DNA from: Circinella minor
Taxonomy: Eukaryota; Mucoromycota; Mucoromycetes; Mucorales; Lichtheimiaceae
Assembly (NCBI GenBank): GCA_016758965.1
Contig: JAEPRB010000312.1
Location: 1 to 40,650, forward strand
Length of the DNA stretch: 40,650 nt
Direction: 5' to 3'
Position 1 is the stretch's first letter. Each line of letters opens with the position of its first letter. The notes below the pieces were generated by a model. It was not told the origin of the DNA, made no database searches, and saw nothing but the letters and a program-made list of their open reading frames with translations. Position numbers and translations under genes: made by a program. Of this stretch, positions 22,021-33,646 are shown piece after piece.

Positions 22021-22543
22021 TTAGTCGAAAAGACCTGCATTTATTAAAAAGAAACATTGATTAGTTAACAACTGATTATATCCACCATTATATTTTATCC
22101 ATTTAATTTTATTTTCTGTAACTACTTACCGAAGCCCATATCATCATCAGATTCTTCCTTTTCTTCTTCCTTGGCTTCTTCAGCGGGAGCATCGGCAGCA
22201 GCACCACCAGCGGCGGCACCACCAGCGGCAGCAGCACCACCAGTAGGAACGGAAGCGAGCTTTTCCTTACCCTCAGCAATGACCTATTTAAAAAAAAAAT
22301 AAAACATTTAAGTTAATTTGTTTTCTATAATTCAAATGTTATTGTCTTCATTCAAAAAAATATTCCAAAAAACGAAAAACATACTTCGCTGATGTCCTTT
22401 TCCTTAAGGGCAGCAATCAAAGCAGAGACACGTTCAGCTTCAGCTTCAACACCAACAGAGCTCAAAAGAGTCTTGATGTCAGCATCGGTGGGGTTAGCCT
22501 TACCACCGGCAGTCAAAAGCAAGTAAGCAGCAAGATACTTCAT
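22021..22543 (-). CDS. RPP2: 60S acidic ribosomal stalk protein P2
   Basis: Three exons in transcript order, 22543-22385, 22283-22130 and 22034-22021, encode 108 aa. The start [10 protein letters not shown] and the segment [20 protein letters not shown] are typical of P2 rather than P1. An Ala/Gly hinge follows, then the acidic conserved tail [13 protein letters not shown], whose last residues (GLFD) come from a 14-nt final exon. P1/P2 dimers on uL10 form the stalk that recruits and activates translational GTPases. GC content and codon choice are much higher than in neighbours, as expected for a highly expressed gene. A probable intron lies in the 5' leader. Confidence 0.97.
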
Positions 22544-22549
22544 ATTAAA

Positions 22550-22670
22550 CTAAAAAAGAAAACAAAAAAGACGATGTATGTCAATTACAATCCATCCATC
22601 CATCCATCCATTTTTTTTATCCATCCATTCATTTATTTATTTCATCCATTGAATTATCCGAATAACATAC
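22550..22670 (-). other. Probable 5'UTR intron of RPP2
   Basis: On the minus strand GTATGTTATT (from 22670) forms a good donor and TTCTTTTTTAG (ending 22550) a good acceptor, 6 nt before the ATG. A (CCAT)n microsatellite lies inside it (about 22591-22611). Leader introns are common in fungal ribosomal protein genes. Inferred from signals only. Confidence 0.6.
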
Positions 22671-22750
22671 TTGATATTATCGCTTGTGCGGAAGTAATAG
22701 TTTAACTCAAAAGAGAACAACACGCCTTGGCGATGAAAAAAAGGGGAGGC

Positions 22751-22775
22751 TCCATGGTTTAAAGACGACCATGGA
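22751..22775. repeat. Perfect inverted repeat upstream of RPP2
   Basis: TCCATGGT and ACCATGGA form 8-bp arms around a 9-nt spacer, about 80 bp upstream of the predicted leader intron donor. It may be a dimeric factor-binding site or a chance palindrome. Confidence 0.5.
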
Positions 22776-25329
22776 TTCATATAGTTGATCTTAAACTCCG
22801 ACGGTGATTACCATAATGAGACACATTATCTTTTTTTTTTATTATATATGCTGCCTGAATCCCGTAAGGATGATTGTACGACCAATATATAATATTGGGT
22901 GGATCAAAAACTGACCTGTATTCTACTTTGGTTACTGATTGACTTTGTAAACAGAAGAAAATTATATGTTTTTGATTTTTAGTTTATCGTAACAAAAGAA
23001 AGAAATCATGCATACTTTCTATCAACATGTATTTAAATTCTTCTAATAAAAAGAAGACATGATCCCAGGTAACATTTTATAGTCAATGCCATAGCGTTTA
23101 AAATTCACGATTCCGAACTAATATACTATGTTGTCAACATTTTCCTACACTTTATATATATATCAAAGCAAATAATATAAAGCTAGTAAATAAATCATTC
23201 TTTTAAAAGGATAGAACCAGTAAATAAACTGACTGTGATCTTATAATAAACTCTATTATTAGTGTGAAATATAATAACTTTATTTTGAAAATATAAGAAT
23301 TTATCGTTGACTTGGCACTATACTAAATACTATACTATTGTTATAAATTGACATGATTCCCTCGTATGACTTAAACGACCGAGGGTTTTTATAGAGGAAG
23401 AAGAATCGAATAATAATAGTCCATACGCTTTGTAATTCTACTTGACAAAAAAAAATTACAGAATAATTCACTATTATAAATTATTTACACTGTGGATAAA
23501 TCAACATTCGTAGATTTAAGTTAAGTGCATGATACTCTTTTCATTATATGTCCTTTCGTTATAACATTTATGATTAGATAGATACGGAAGAAAAAGTAAA
23601 CATTTAATTAGATAAAAAAAATGTGGAGGGGTATAAATGTCAGTCATAACAAGAAAACTTTACACTCTCAAGAGTGATTTATATTATAGAAAGATGTTGC
23701 GAGAGCGTCTCGCGATATCCATGGGAAAAAAATTACTGACAGGAGTTGATTACGCATAGTTTTGCTACGTCAAACAAGATTGGATCGTTTCCTAAACACT
23801 ATCAGTGAACACGGAAACAATATCGGTAACACTTTTACCTTTTTAACTATAAGCACCCGAGAAATACAAGGCCAAAAATAAAGGTTCTCCGGGGCCAATC
23901 GTAAGTTCCAGAACTTTATCAGATAGGCGGTCAAGTATCCCTGTTCTTCGACGGCTCTACAAAAGACTTTAACTTTCCACAAAAGTTTGAAATATTCTAA
24001 ATGCTTTTTCTTATAAACCAACTAACTGGTTTTGGTTCTTCTAATAACACCACAATGACTAAACACTAAGCTGACATAATTATTGTCAGTTTACCTTTAT
24101 TTTTCAATGCTATACTTTTTATAATCGACATATAATAGGAATATTATAAATAGTTTTTTTGCTCAATTATTTTGAGTATTTAATTGTTTACTTTACATTA
24201 ATAAGTTAGAATCGTACATTTTTTCCAAATCTGAGCACTTTCTCATCATTTTTTGATCCTTCGTATACGAAATAGTAATAATATAAACAGGTGTACTTAA
24301 GAAGTCCTTTTCTATTTTAAAAGTAATCGTGATCATTGATACGCCGCATTTCCTTTTGAGGGTTTCGTATTTTCACCAAAATACGAACTTTCTGGAGAGT
24401 TTTGGGATAACGTATTTTCGTGAAAACACGAAACTAACCCAAATATAGATGAAACGAATGGGTTTTTAAAACCCTGAGAAGCTTTTTGGTAACACAACAA
24501 TGCTTAGAATACTAAACTGACATGTAGATCGGCAACGCATTTTACTTTTGCTAACATTATAAATTGTAAAAAAGTGAGTTTAGAAAATAAAAATTTGCGT
24601 TTTTTATTGGGACGGTAAATGTTGCAGCAAATTATTTGATACACCGCATTTGGAAATGAAAATACCAAGTGGTTCGTATTTTCACGATGAAACGTGATCT
24701 GTTTTTCCTTTTACAGCTTCGTATTTTCATCAAAATACGAAACCCCTAAACTCTCTGTAATTACTGTGTAACACCTTTGTTTAGGAGGTCTGTGCGTGTA
24801 ATCAGGGATTGTTGTATTATTAGCTGAAAAACTCGGGTTTTCGTTTTTATCTTTTTATCTTCTATATTGTCATAATTCAAAGTTCCAATTAAACTAATAT
24901 ACAGTCTTTAAAGTGATATTTTTTTAAAGAAAAACCGATGTAATTTTACTGAAAGTAGATAATCACAAGAATAAATAAACATGAGTTTTTATTATTACTT
25001 TCTATGATGTTTGAAACTACAGCAAGCCATAATTGGTTGAAGCATAAAAGGTATTTAAAATTTTGAGAAAAAACAATATTTATGGATTCAAATTATACAA
25101 GAAGGATTCTTTTACTTTAGAGCTTAAAGAGAAAAGAGAACGTTATTTTGGCAGTTTCGGCTATTTCAAATAACGGATATAATATACTAATACTAATACT
25201 AAAAAAGATAGTAATAATACTAGCAATGTTTTTTTTAAAAAAAATTTATTATAAAAAATTAAATAAATACTATCAAAATGAAAAGAATACAGAAAAATAG
25301 TAATAAATAGATAGTAACAAAAAAAATTA
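22776..25329. other. Gene-poor repeat-bearing region
   Basis: About 2.5 kb between the RPP2 promoter and the ENA ATPase stop. No protein family is recognised. A GCGAGA-GCG-TCTCGC palindrome lies near 23699-23713, and four related palindromes based on TTCGTATTTT occur at 24364-24741. Diverged direct repeats (AACACMACAATG…CTGACAT) occur near 24046-24078 and 24491-24522. This is probably old transposon debris. Confidence 0.5.
24364..24741. repeat. Cluster of palindromes, core CGTATTTTC
   Basis: Palindrome TTCGTATTTT-CACC-AAAATACGAA lies at 24364-24387 and TTCGTATTTT-CATC-AAAATACGAA at 24718-24741. Two diverged copies lie at about 24411-24430 and 24673-24697. Each half of the region also carries GATACRCCGCATTT (near 24339 and 24640), suggesting a duplicated module of about 300 bp. 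Confidence 0.75.
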
Positions 25330-28300
25330 TTATGTAATTAACAACTCATCCACCATATGAGTTTCCATTGATTTCATTAAACAACGTTTCAAAAATTTAT
25401 ATCCTTCACCAGACAAAATAAAAAATATGGTGAGTGCTACAGCAAGTCCCCATTCCCAAGTAATACCAAGAAATCGAAATCCTTGGATAGCAACTTGTGG
25501 AATATATAAAAAGATTACCAAACAAATAATATCAAACCAAAAAGTACCAATGACTGTACGTGATTTAAATGTAATTTTCAATCCTCGAAGACCCCATTCA
25601 ACACGTCGATAACTACGACAATGTGTCATGACGACAAGAGAGCAAAGTAAATAAGTGACTAAAAGTGTTGCCCGTCCACGATAAAATGCGTCACAAAGTC
25701 CTGATTGATAGTTGGAATCACAAGCAATTCCTTCGACACCATGACCATTGACAGTATACAATGGAATAAAGAATGCCGCAGCACAGGCAAGACCTGCCAA
25801 AAGAGAGTAAGTAACTGTATCCATAAGAATTTCTCGATTGAGAATACTTTCTCGTGGAGGACGGGGTGGTTCTTCCATGACAGTAGGTGATGCAGGTTGA
25901 ATACTTAATGCACCAGCAGGTGGAGTAACAGCTAAAATTTGTTCATTCATTTTTTTTAAAAAAAATGAAAATAATTATCAGTTAAATACAGCTGTCAACT
26001 TTTTTTTCCCAAGAGCACAAAGTAAATTATTTACCTGCATAAATAAAAATCATTTGAATTGTAGATACGGGTGCAACTGGCAATCCAGAAGGATCACGTA
26101 AACCAAGACAAGCGAGTACTACAAGGGCCAAAGACATTAAAATAATATAAAAATACAACAAAAAACGTTGCATATTTTGATAAATCCGTCGACCTTCGGC
26201 AATAGCACGAATAATGGTTGCAAAATTATCATCGGTCAAAATGATATCGGATGCTTGTTTGGCCACATCACTACCATTTTTACCCATAGCAATACCTACA
26301 TCGGCAATACGTAAAGAAGGTGAATCATTGACACCATCACCCGTCATGGCTGAAATTAATTGACGTCGTTGAGATGCTTGAATCATTTTGACTTTGGTTT
26401 CTGGAGAACAACGAGCAACAACCAATGGTAAACGTGGTAAATTATCTACTTCTTCATCCGTCATGGAATCAAATTGAGGTCCCGTCATCACCCATTGATT
26501 CAAGTGATCCGATTTCAATAATTGGTCATTTAAAATGTTAATTTCTTTGGCAATAGCAGTGGCAGTTATATGATGATCCCCTGTTAACATATGAACCATA
26601 ATTCCAGCACGGTGAGCTGCTGCAACAGCTTCACGTGATTCAGGTCTGGGTGGATCATAAATACCCGTTAATCCCAAAAATTCCAAATGACATTCAATAT
26701 CATTCCGTTTATAGCGTTTGCTCCAATCTTCTTCATCTTCACTATTCTTTGTAAAAATCTCTTGCTGCTGATCATTGGCTGTCGTATTATTTATATGACG
26801 CTTAGCAAGTGCAATAACGCGTAATCCTTTGGATGCCAATTGGTCTACTTTTTTCATTATACTTTGTCGATCCTTGATATTATAACAAAGTGGTAAGATT
26901 CGTTCAGCAGCGCCTTTGGTAAATACTGTTAGTTTATTTTTTTGTTGATCGAGATAAAGTGTTGACATTCGTTTGATGGTGGAATCAAATTGATATTCGG
27001 CAAGTTGAATCCATCCAGCAGCATTTAAATCTGGTTTACCCATATTGAATTTATGTGCAAATACTTGTAGTGCTACTTCTGTAGGAGCTCCATTTGATAT
27101 CCAATCCTCTTCTCCATTCTCCATTTCTTTTTTAATGTCTTGTTGGCTTTTTTTATGACTGTTTGACAATGATGAACTATTGCGTTGATGGATACTAGAA
27201 ACATTACAAAGTGCTGAACAATACACCAAATCACGTATAGAATCTGATACATTCATTTTATCCATTTTATTATTCTCGCTAATAACTGATTCATTCGATT
27301 CGAGTGAGTCGTTTATTTGATAAACATCCCCTTCAGGTATCAATCCATTTGAAACTACGTGAAAATCTCCTTCTTGAGGTACCCAAAAACGAACCACCAC
27401 CATTTTAGCCAATGTTAATGTTCCTGTCTTGTCAGAAAAAATATTTGTTACTGAACCCAATGTTTCCAAACATTTCAATTTACGCACAACGGCTTTTTGT
27501 TGTGACATTTCTTTACCACCCATGACTAACGTAACTGTCATGACAGTCGTTAATCCGGCAGGTAAAACAGACAAAGCAGCTGTCATTGCATACATGCCAA
27601 TATCATATTGCACTTGAAATTTAACGGAAGCAAGTACGATAAAGGCCAAAATGCCAGCTAATACAGTTAATCCAATATACATTCGATTTAAACTTTTTTG
27701 TAATCGCGTACGATCACCATCACCTGCATCATTTAATTTTGCTGCTACTTTGCCTATTTCTGTATCCATGCCTGTTGAAGTGACAATAGCTTTTCCACGA
27801 CCTTTGGTTATAATTGTTGAACTATAAATCATGTTGATACGATCACCGAGTGGTTGTTCTATTAAAAAAAGACATCTATACATTAGTTGTATTACTTTTA
27901 AAAAAACATTCTCATTTTTTTTTTATATATTGCTTCCAAGATGATATCAGAAAAACGAACAACAATAACGATATTTATTTTACCTGGATCATCAATAATA
28001 ACAAGTTGTTTTTGTACGGGTAGTGATTCACCCGTAAGTAATGCTTCATCCAATTCTAAATTAGAAATATATAATAATCGAGCGTCGGCAGCAACAGAAT
28101 CACCTTCTTTAACAATTAATAAATCACCTGGAACAATTTCTCGACTGGATATAGTTTGTTCTTGACCTTCCCGAATAACAATAGCTATTGGAGATGATAA
28201 ACTTTTAAGTGCTGCTAACGTTTGTTCAGCTGCATATTCTTGAGAAAAAGCCAAATATAAATTAACGATGGCTAATGCCAAAAGTAAAGATCCAGTTATA

Positions 28301-28752
28301 TAATCTTCTAAATAGTATGATACAGCAGAAAGTAGTACAAAAATCCAATTCTGTAAAAAAAAAAATTGTTAAATATATAAGTTTGTCATATATATATAAA
28401 AAGATATGACTACAGTTAATGAATATTCTGTTTACAATAATAGTGTTACCATGCCATCTGCTAACTGTCGAATAAAGATAGTAAACCATGTCACTCGACC
28501 ATCTCCTTCTAATTCATTAAATCCATAGAGTTCTCGACGGATTTCGGCTTCTTTGGTGGATAATCCATGTGTTGTTGAAGTATTGAAAGCTTTAATTACT
28601 GAATCAATTGGTTGTGTATGCCAATCTTTACTACTATCTTTTATACCGTTGTTATAAATATCACTGTCTTTATTGTGGTCGTTGATATTGTCTACTGTCA
28701 AAGAAACAGTAGTACTAGGAACACTATTATTAGGAGTTATATATGACTCCAT
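25330..28752 (-). CDS. ENA: ENA-type (P2D/IID) sodium/potassium-exporting P-type ATPase
   Basis: Four exons in transcript order, 28752-28450, 28350-27984, 27858-26035 and 25931-25330, encode about 1031 aa. All P-type hallmarks are present: TGES (207-210), the phosphorylated Asp366 in SDKTGTLT, MLTGDH, and TGDGVNDSP (729-737). The M4 motif is LPAGL, lacking the Glu of P2A and P2C calcium and Na/K pumps. Together with PLGDR.N..Y.ST and ASPTVMEEPPRPP before the last helices this indicates the fungal ENA group. These pumps expel Na+ or K+ at the plasma membrane or endomembranes, chiefly at high pH or salt. A non-ENA P2 pump is the main alternative but is less likely. The start at 28752 gives a hydrophilic N-tail before the cation-ATPase N-domain. 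The gene is divergent from the Slm1-like gene. Confidence 0.9.
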
Positions 28753-29670
28753 TTATTTAAAGAACCAAAAAGAAAACTGTAAGTTTTCTATTGAAAGTTA
28801 CAACAATAAGAATAGGATTAAAGAAAGAAAGAAAAGTGTTGGGGATAGTACTCACCCTTTTTCCTTTTAATCCTTTTGTTCTCTATCTATTTTATACTTT
28901 TAAGAAACCGAAAGTTTAGTGTATTCTTTCTCGGCTGATCTGTGTTACAGAAAAAAAAAAGTATGATAAGCTTATTTGGATAATATGTTCTCATGGGTTA
29001 CCTTATTACCATTTTTATTATATTTGATTTTGTTTCATTATTTACACTCAAAAAAAAAATGTCTACTTTTAATTAAACAAATTAATATGGGTATGTTATT
29101 CTGTACAATTCGATTTTTTTTTTGAAGATAAAACATAGTACATGAATATAAGAAATATAAATGAATGTAATTCATTAATGATATAATAGATAATTATGAA
29201 AAAACAAAGGATAGAGAATATACAAATTAGAAAGTAATAACACTATAACCGGCACCTATCTCCGTTTGTTTTCTTTCTACGCTGTCAGATTTTCTTTTTT
29301 CCTTGTCTTATCTTACATGAAAAGAATAACTCAACAATTATTGTTATCAACTTAAAATTATTACTAATAATTTCTTTTGACAATAAGTCTCTCAAACAGG
29401 AACCCCGATAACCTGCAACACCATCAAACGAAACAATGTTATTTATTATAACAAAATAAGCCAGTCGATTTAAGAATCCCCCCCTCCTCTCCTCCTCACA
29501 TAATAAATGTTTAGGCCAAAATTATAATAAGAGACTATTAAAGTAAAAGTAGTATATAGGGAAACACATTTTGAAATTATTTTATTTTTCTTTTTTCTTT
29601 TCATTCCTTTTTTTTTATTACTCACAGAACATAACGATTACTATTAAATACCCCAATTTTTTTTTCTCAC
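28753..29670. other. Divergent promoter region ENA/Slm1-like
   Basis: 918 bp between opposite-strand start codons. AT-rich with T runs and a C/T-rich stretch near 29475-29495. No specific factor site could be assigned and no gene is seen. Confidence 0.5.
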
Positions 29671-32246
29671 ATGACAACATTTAAAGCAAAACAATGGACT
29701 TTACGGAATAATAACACTGTACTTCCAATACGTTCTCCAACTTCGTCTGATACAACATCAAAAACAACCAAAACCACATTATCTTCACCAGCACTATCAG
29801 ATCGTCATCAACATCGTAGTGGAATTTTACAACTTCATTATCATCCTTCAACTTATCTTAATAATGATAATGATTTTTCAACATCATCTACAAAAACAAC
29901 ACCTACTTCATCTGCATTAAAACGTTTAATTCCATCCATATCATCTTTGAATTTTCCAATCAAAGTAACAACAGATGAAATGAATAGTGATACGAATAAT
30001 GAATCAAAAGCTTCTGTATCAGAAGAACAACCTAATGACGATGATTCTTCAATTCCTATGGATACTCATACGAACGATGACGATACTAGTCCAGATAATG
30101 ATCCACCCATATTTGATTGTGACGATGAAGAACAAAATACCAATGATCATAAATACAATCACATTTTACTCGAACAAAATGACCATCGTCGCGGTATACG
30201 ACCTGTTCAAATTCTTACAGAACGACTGGAAGCCTGGTATATGCTTATCAAAGAACTCTATCACCATTTTATTGAACTTGCTAATGTAGAAAATCAAGTT
30301 TCAAAAGCCTATATTCGACTTTTACAAGCAACTCATCTTTTTGGTACTACCCTATCTTCTTCTTCTGAAACAAGCAATAGTAAGGAAGACGATCATCATT
30401 CACACCAACAGCAGCAGTCAAAAGAAAATTCATCATCCTCGTCATTATTAATATTATTAAACGCTCATTTCAATACGAATTCAAACCAAGGAATTCGTAA
30501 TGTGTGTCGATTGTGGCAAGAACGTTATGGTGCCATTGCAAAAGGACATGGTACTTTGAGTGCATTTATAAAAGCCAATGTATTACCCAGTTTAAGTAGT
30601 ATGAAAAGAGAATTAAAAGGAATGATACGATCTATTCGAATGGATGATAGACTTAAATTATCCAAATTGGCACAACTTCGACGTGAAGCGAAAAGACGCG
30701 TACTTCGATTGGATCGACAACTTGCTTTTTTTGAACATCATCCACATCATGGTGATGGAAAACAAGACCCTTGGTTAATTAATACAGGTAGTAATATAAA
30801 ATTATTTATTTACTATACATATGTACATACACATCCAATGATAATGCTATAATAAGGATTATAAAGACTTTTTTTTTAACATGAATGAGAAAATAATATA
30901 ATATAATAGCGGTTGTCAATCAAATGCTTAAAGTATATCATCAAACCAACAAAATGCATGAAACAGTATTTCGATTACAAAAAGAAGTCATGATATCTGA
31001 ACAACGAATCGTTCAAGAATTTCGACAATTATGTCAAGATATGATTACCATTCAGGAACAACAAACATGTCTTGGTATTGATTCACATTTACAACATATA
31101 ATTGAAGCAATCGATCAATTACAAGCAGATGATGATTGGAATTACTTTGTCAACCGATTTAAACAACATTTAATACCAGAACAAGCAAGATATCGTCATC
31201 CAAATCAATTACAATACCCTAATCATGCTCATCCATTATTACAACCTATATTTGCTGCTCGAATGGAACGTAATTCATCTTTATTACATCGATGGCATGA
31301 ACACATTTATGTATTAACACCTGCTGGGTTTTTACATGAGTATCGTAATGCAAGCAGTTATCCTACAAGACCTGATACAACTATTTTTGTACCTCATTAT
31401 AATGTTTCTACATTATCTACTAATTTACATCATAATTTAATATTTCAATTACAGCGAATAGCAACAACAAATAATATAGTGTCTTTATCACGCACCAATA
31501 CAACATCTTCTGCCTCATCCTCTGCATCTGTAGTATCCTCTTCCTCCTTATCGTCCGCCATGCCCAATAAACGATATTATAATTTTATTAAGTCAACAAG
31601 TTCAAAAACATTAACCTTTCGTGCCAAATCGGCTCCAGATATGCAAGCTTGGTTAGAACATCTTACAGAATTATCTTATCGTTATCGTCCTTCCGTGAGT
31701 TATAATGCTCCTCCCTTTTTACAACCATCGAATGCAACCAATCCGGAATGTTTTGTATCTTCTCCATCTTCACCACAACCTCAACCACAACCACAACCAC
31801 CTCAGCAACAAAATGAAGAATCTGCTATCAAGACATCAACCATTGATGATACTAACGATAATACGGATATACCTTTATCTTCAGCAGAACAACAACCAGT
31901 TGTTAAAGTAGTAGTAGATGAATGGGATCAGAAAGAAACCAAATCAAAAGAGAGTTGGTGTCAAGATAATCCATGGAATGATAATTCTTGTTCATCCACT
32001 ATAACGACAGTACAAAAAGAGTCACCCACTATTGGATTACCATCCTTTATCAGTGGATGTATTGCTCCTCCTGAACCCCCATCAATAACAAATGAACCTA
32101 CTCCCGAAAAAGAACAAGAAATTGAAATTGAAAAGAAAAATGAAGAAGAAAAGAATGAAGAAATTGATAAAAAAGAAGAACAAGAAGTAGAAGAACCACG
32201 GAAATTTTTCCTCACTGGTGTTACTTTACCTGATTCCATGAAATAA
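29671..32246 (+). CDS. Slm1-like BAR/PH-domain protein (TORC2 and PIP2 effector)
   Basis: Two exons, 29671-30787 and 30910-32246, encode about 817 aa. A disordered S/T/D-rich head (1-170) precedes an F-BAR-like helical region starting RPVQILTERLEAWYMLIKEL, which corresponds to the DILTGRFESW start of Slm1. The region includes WQERYGAIAKGHGTLSAFIK and continues through DPWLINTAVVNQM across the intron. A PH domain occupies about 485-625, from RRW-type HRWHEHIYVLTPAGFLHEY to LTFRAKSAPDMQAWLEHL. It contains a Ser-rich insert. The C-terminal tail is acidic and low complexity, ending GVTLPDSMK. Slm1/Slm2 bind PI(4,5)P2, sit in eisosomes, and bring TORC2 to Ypk kinases; yeast Slm proteins are also calcineurin substrates. 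The second BAR part and its junction fit well, so the assignment is firm at family level. Confidence 0.85.
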
Positions 32247-32355
32247 AATAAATTCAATCGGTTTTTTTTTTTTTTACAATACTATTTTGATTAATAATAA
32301 TAATAAATGCTAATAATAAAAATATATTTACAAAGGTGGAGGGGGGGAATTAGGA

Positions 32356-32965
32356 TTATTTTAACAATCGACTATCATCTGCTAAACTAATTAAACTTGC
32401 TGAAACGCCTAATATTTCAATACTACATGGATGACCACTCACTCGAAATTGATGAAGTGTCAGTGCTGTCCATACAGTAACTAATTCTCTATTATTTTCA
32501 ATAATAATAGTATAAAAAGTCAATGATACAATTATATAGTATCTATCTATCTATCTATCTATAAAGAACAGAAAAAAAAAAGAAACTTACTTTTGAGATA
32601 CTTTAATAAACCCAACATTCGTCTTGTCATTCCAATCTAATACATCAATAACAATCGAAGCCCCTGCTAAACCAAATGAAGATTGTAGTGCTTGTTGAAT
32701 ACTCATACGAAATGTCACTTCAGTCATACTAGGAACAAAATTCTCAGACCAACTTTTTTTTTATATATAATACATTTAATAAAAAAAAAATTAGATAAAC
32801 ATGAATGCGAAAAAAAAAAACACACACACACACACACACACATTATATATTAAAAACGAGAAAGCATTTTTTTTTTTTTTACATTTTTAATTTGAGGTAT
32901 TCCCATTCTTTTAATGGTAAACGAGTCATTCGCCATGGTTTTGCAGTTTCGGTAGTTGCTATCAT
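32356..32965 (-). CDS. Rpp14-like RNase P/MRP protein subunit
   Basis: Three exons in transcript order, 32965-32883, 32752-32591 and 32488-32356, encode about 125 aa, matching the roughly 124 aa of human Rpp14. Conserved blocks are EWEYLKL near the start, TFRMSIQQALQSSFG, FIKVSQK at an exon junction, VWTALTLH, and GVSASLISLADDSRLL at the end. The Pop5/Rpp14 family forms part of the protein core of RNase P and RNase MRP, which process tRNA 5' ends and pre-rRNA. Similarity is closer to Rpp14 than to Pop5 in the start and end blocks. A donor in an A-run (AAAATGTAAAA) and an A-rich acceptor make exon 1 less certain than the others. The 3' end lies 109 bp from that of the Slm1-like gene. Confidence 0.8.
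32540..32562 (+). repeat. (TATC)n microsatellite in intron
   Basis: About five TATC units inside the second intron of the Rpp14-like gene. Confidence 0.9.
32820..32843 (+). repeat. (CA)n microsatellite in intron
   Basis: About eleven CA units inside the first intron of the Rpp14-like gene, next to A and T runs. Confidence 0.9.
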
Positions 32966-33256
32966 TGCCTTTATACAACTATTTAACTAATAGAAGAAAA
33001 AAGAGAGATAAGAAAATCACCACCCCCCTTTTTCCCGCGCCTAACAAAAGTGGCTTTTTAGATTCCAGCACTTTTTTTTTTTTTTTTTGCATGAATTAAA
33101 ACAAAGGAAGCAAATTGTTATTAATAAGCTTGTAGCAGAAAAAGACGAACTAGGATTGAATACATAAAACAGGAATGAATGAATTATATAACAATGTGAA
33201 AACGAATAAAATTTTTATATCGTATTTCATTATATTTAAAACAATCATTTTTTTTT

Positions 33257-33385
33257 TCAAGTAGGTAATCTGGATCGTGTATCCGTTGCAAATCTAGGAC
33301 TTTTTGGAACTGTTGGTTCAATGGGTAAATAGGATGGTATAATAGATACCTAAATAATAATTATATTATTCGTTATTAGAATTCC

Positions 33386-33416
<31 letters not shown>

Positions 33417-33609
33417 AGAAAAAAAATCAATCAATAACTTACCCTACTTGCACGACGTGATGCTGCTTGTTTCAAATTTTGTACACGTTCTGCAATACTT
33501 ATATCATGTTGCATACTTTCTCGTCGAGTAGTAGTATTATTCTATTAATATATATATATATCATTATTATCATTATATATTAATATTTCAAGTATTTATT
33601 CACATAAAT

Positions 33610-33646
<37 letters not shown>

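Noticed and set aside
23770..24021. Minus-strand open frame of 83 codons
   Set aside because: No family resemblance; lies in AT-rich repeat-bearing DNA and its length is within chance.
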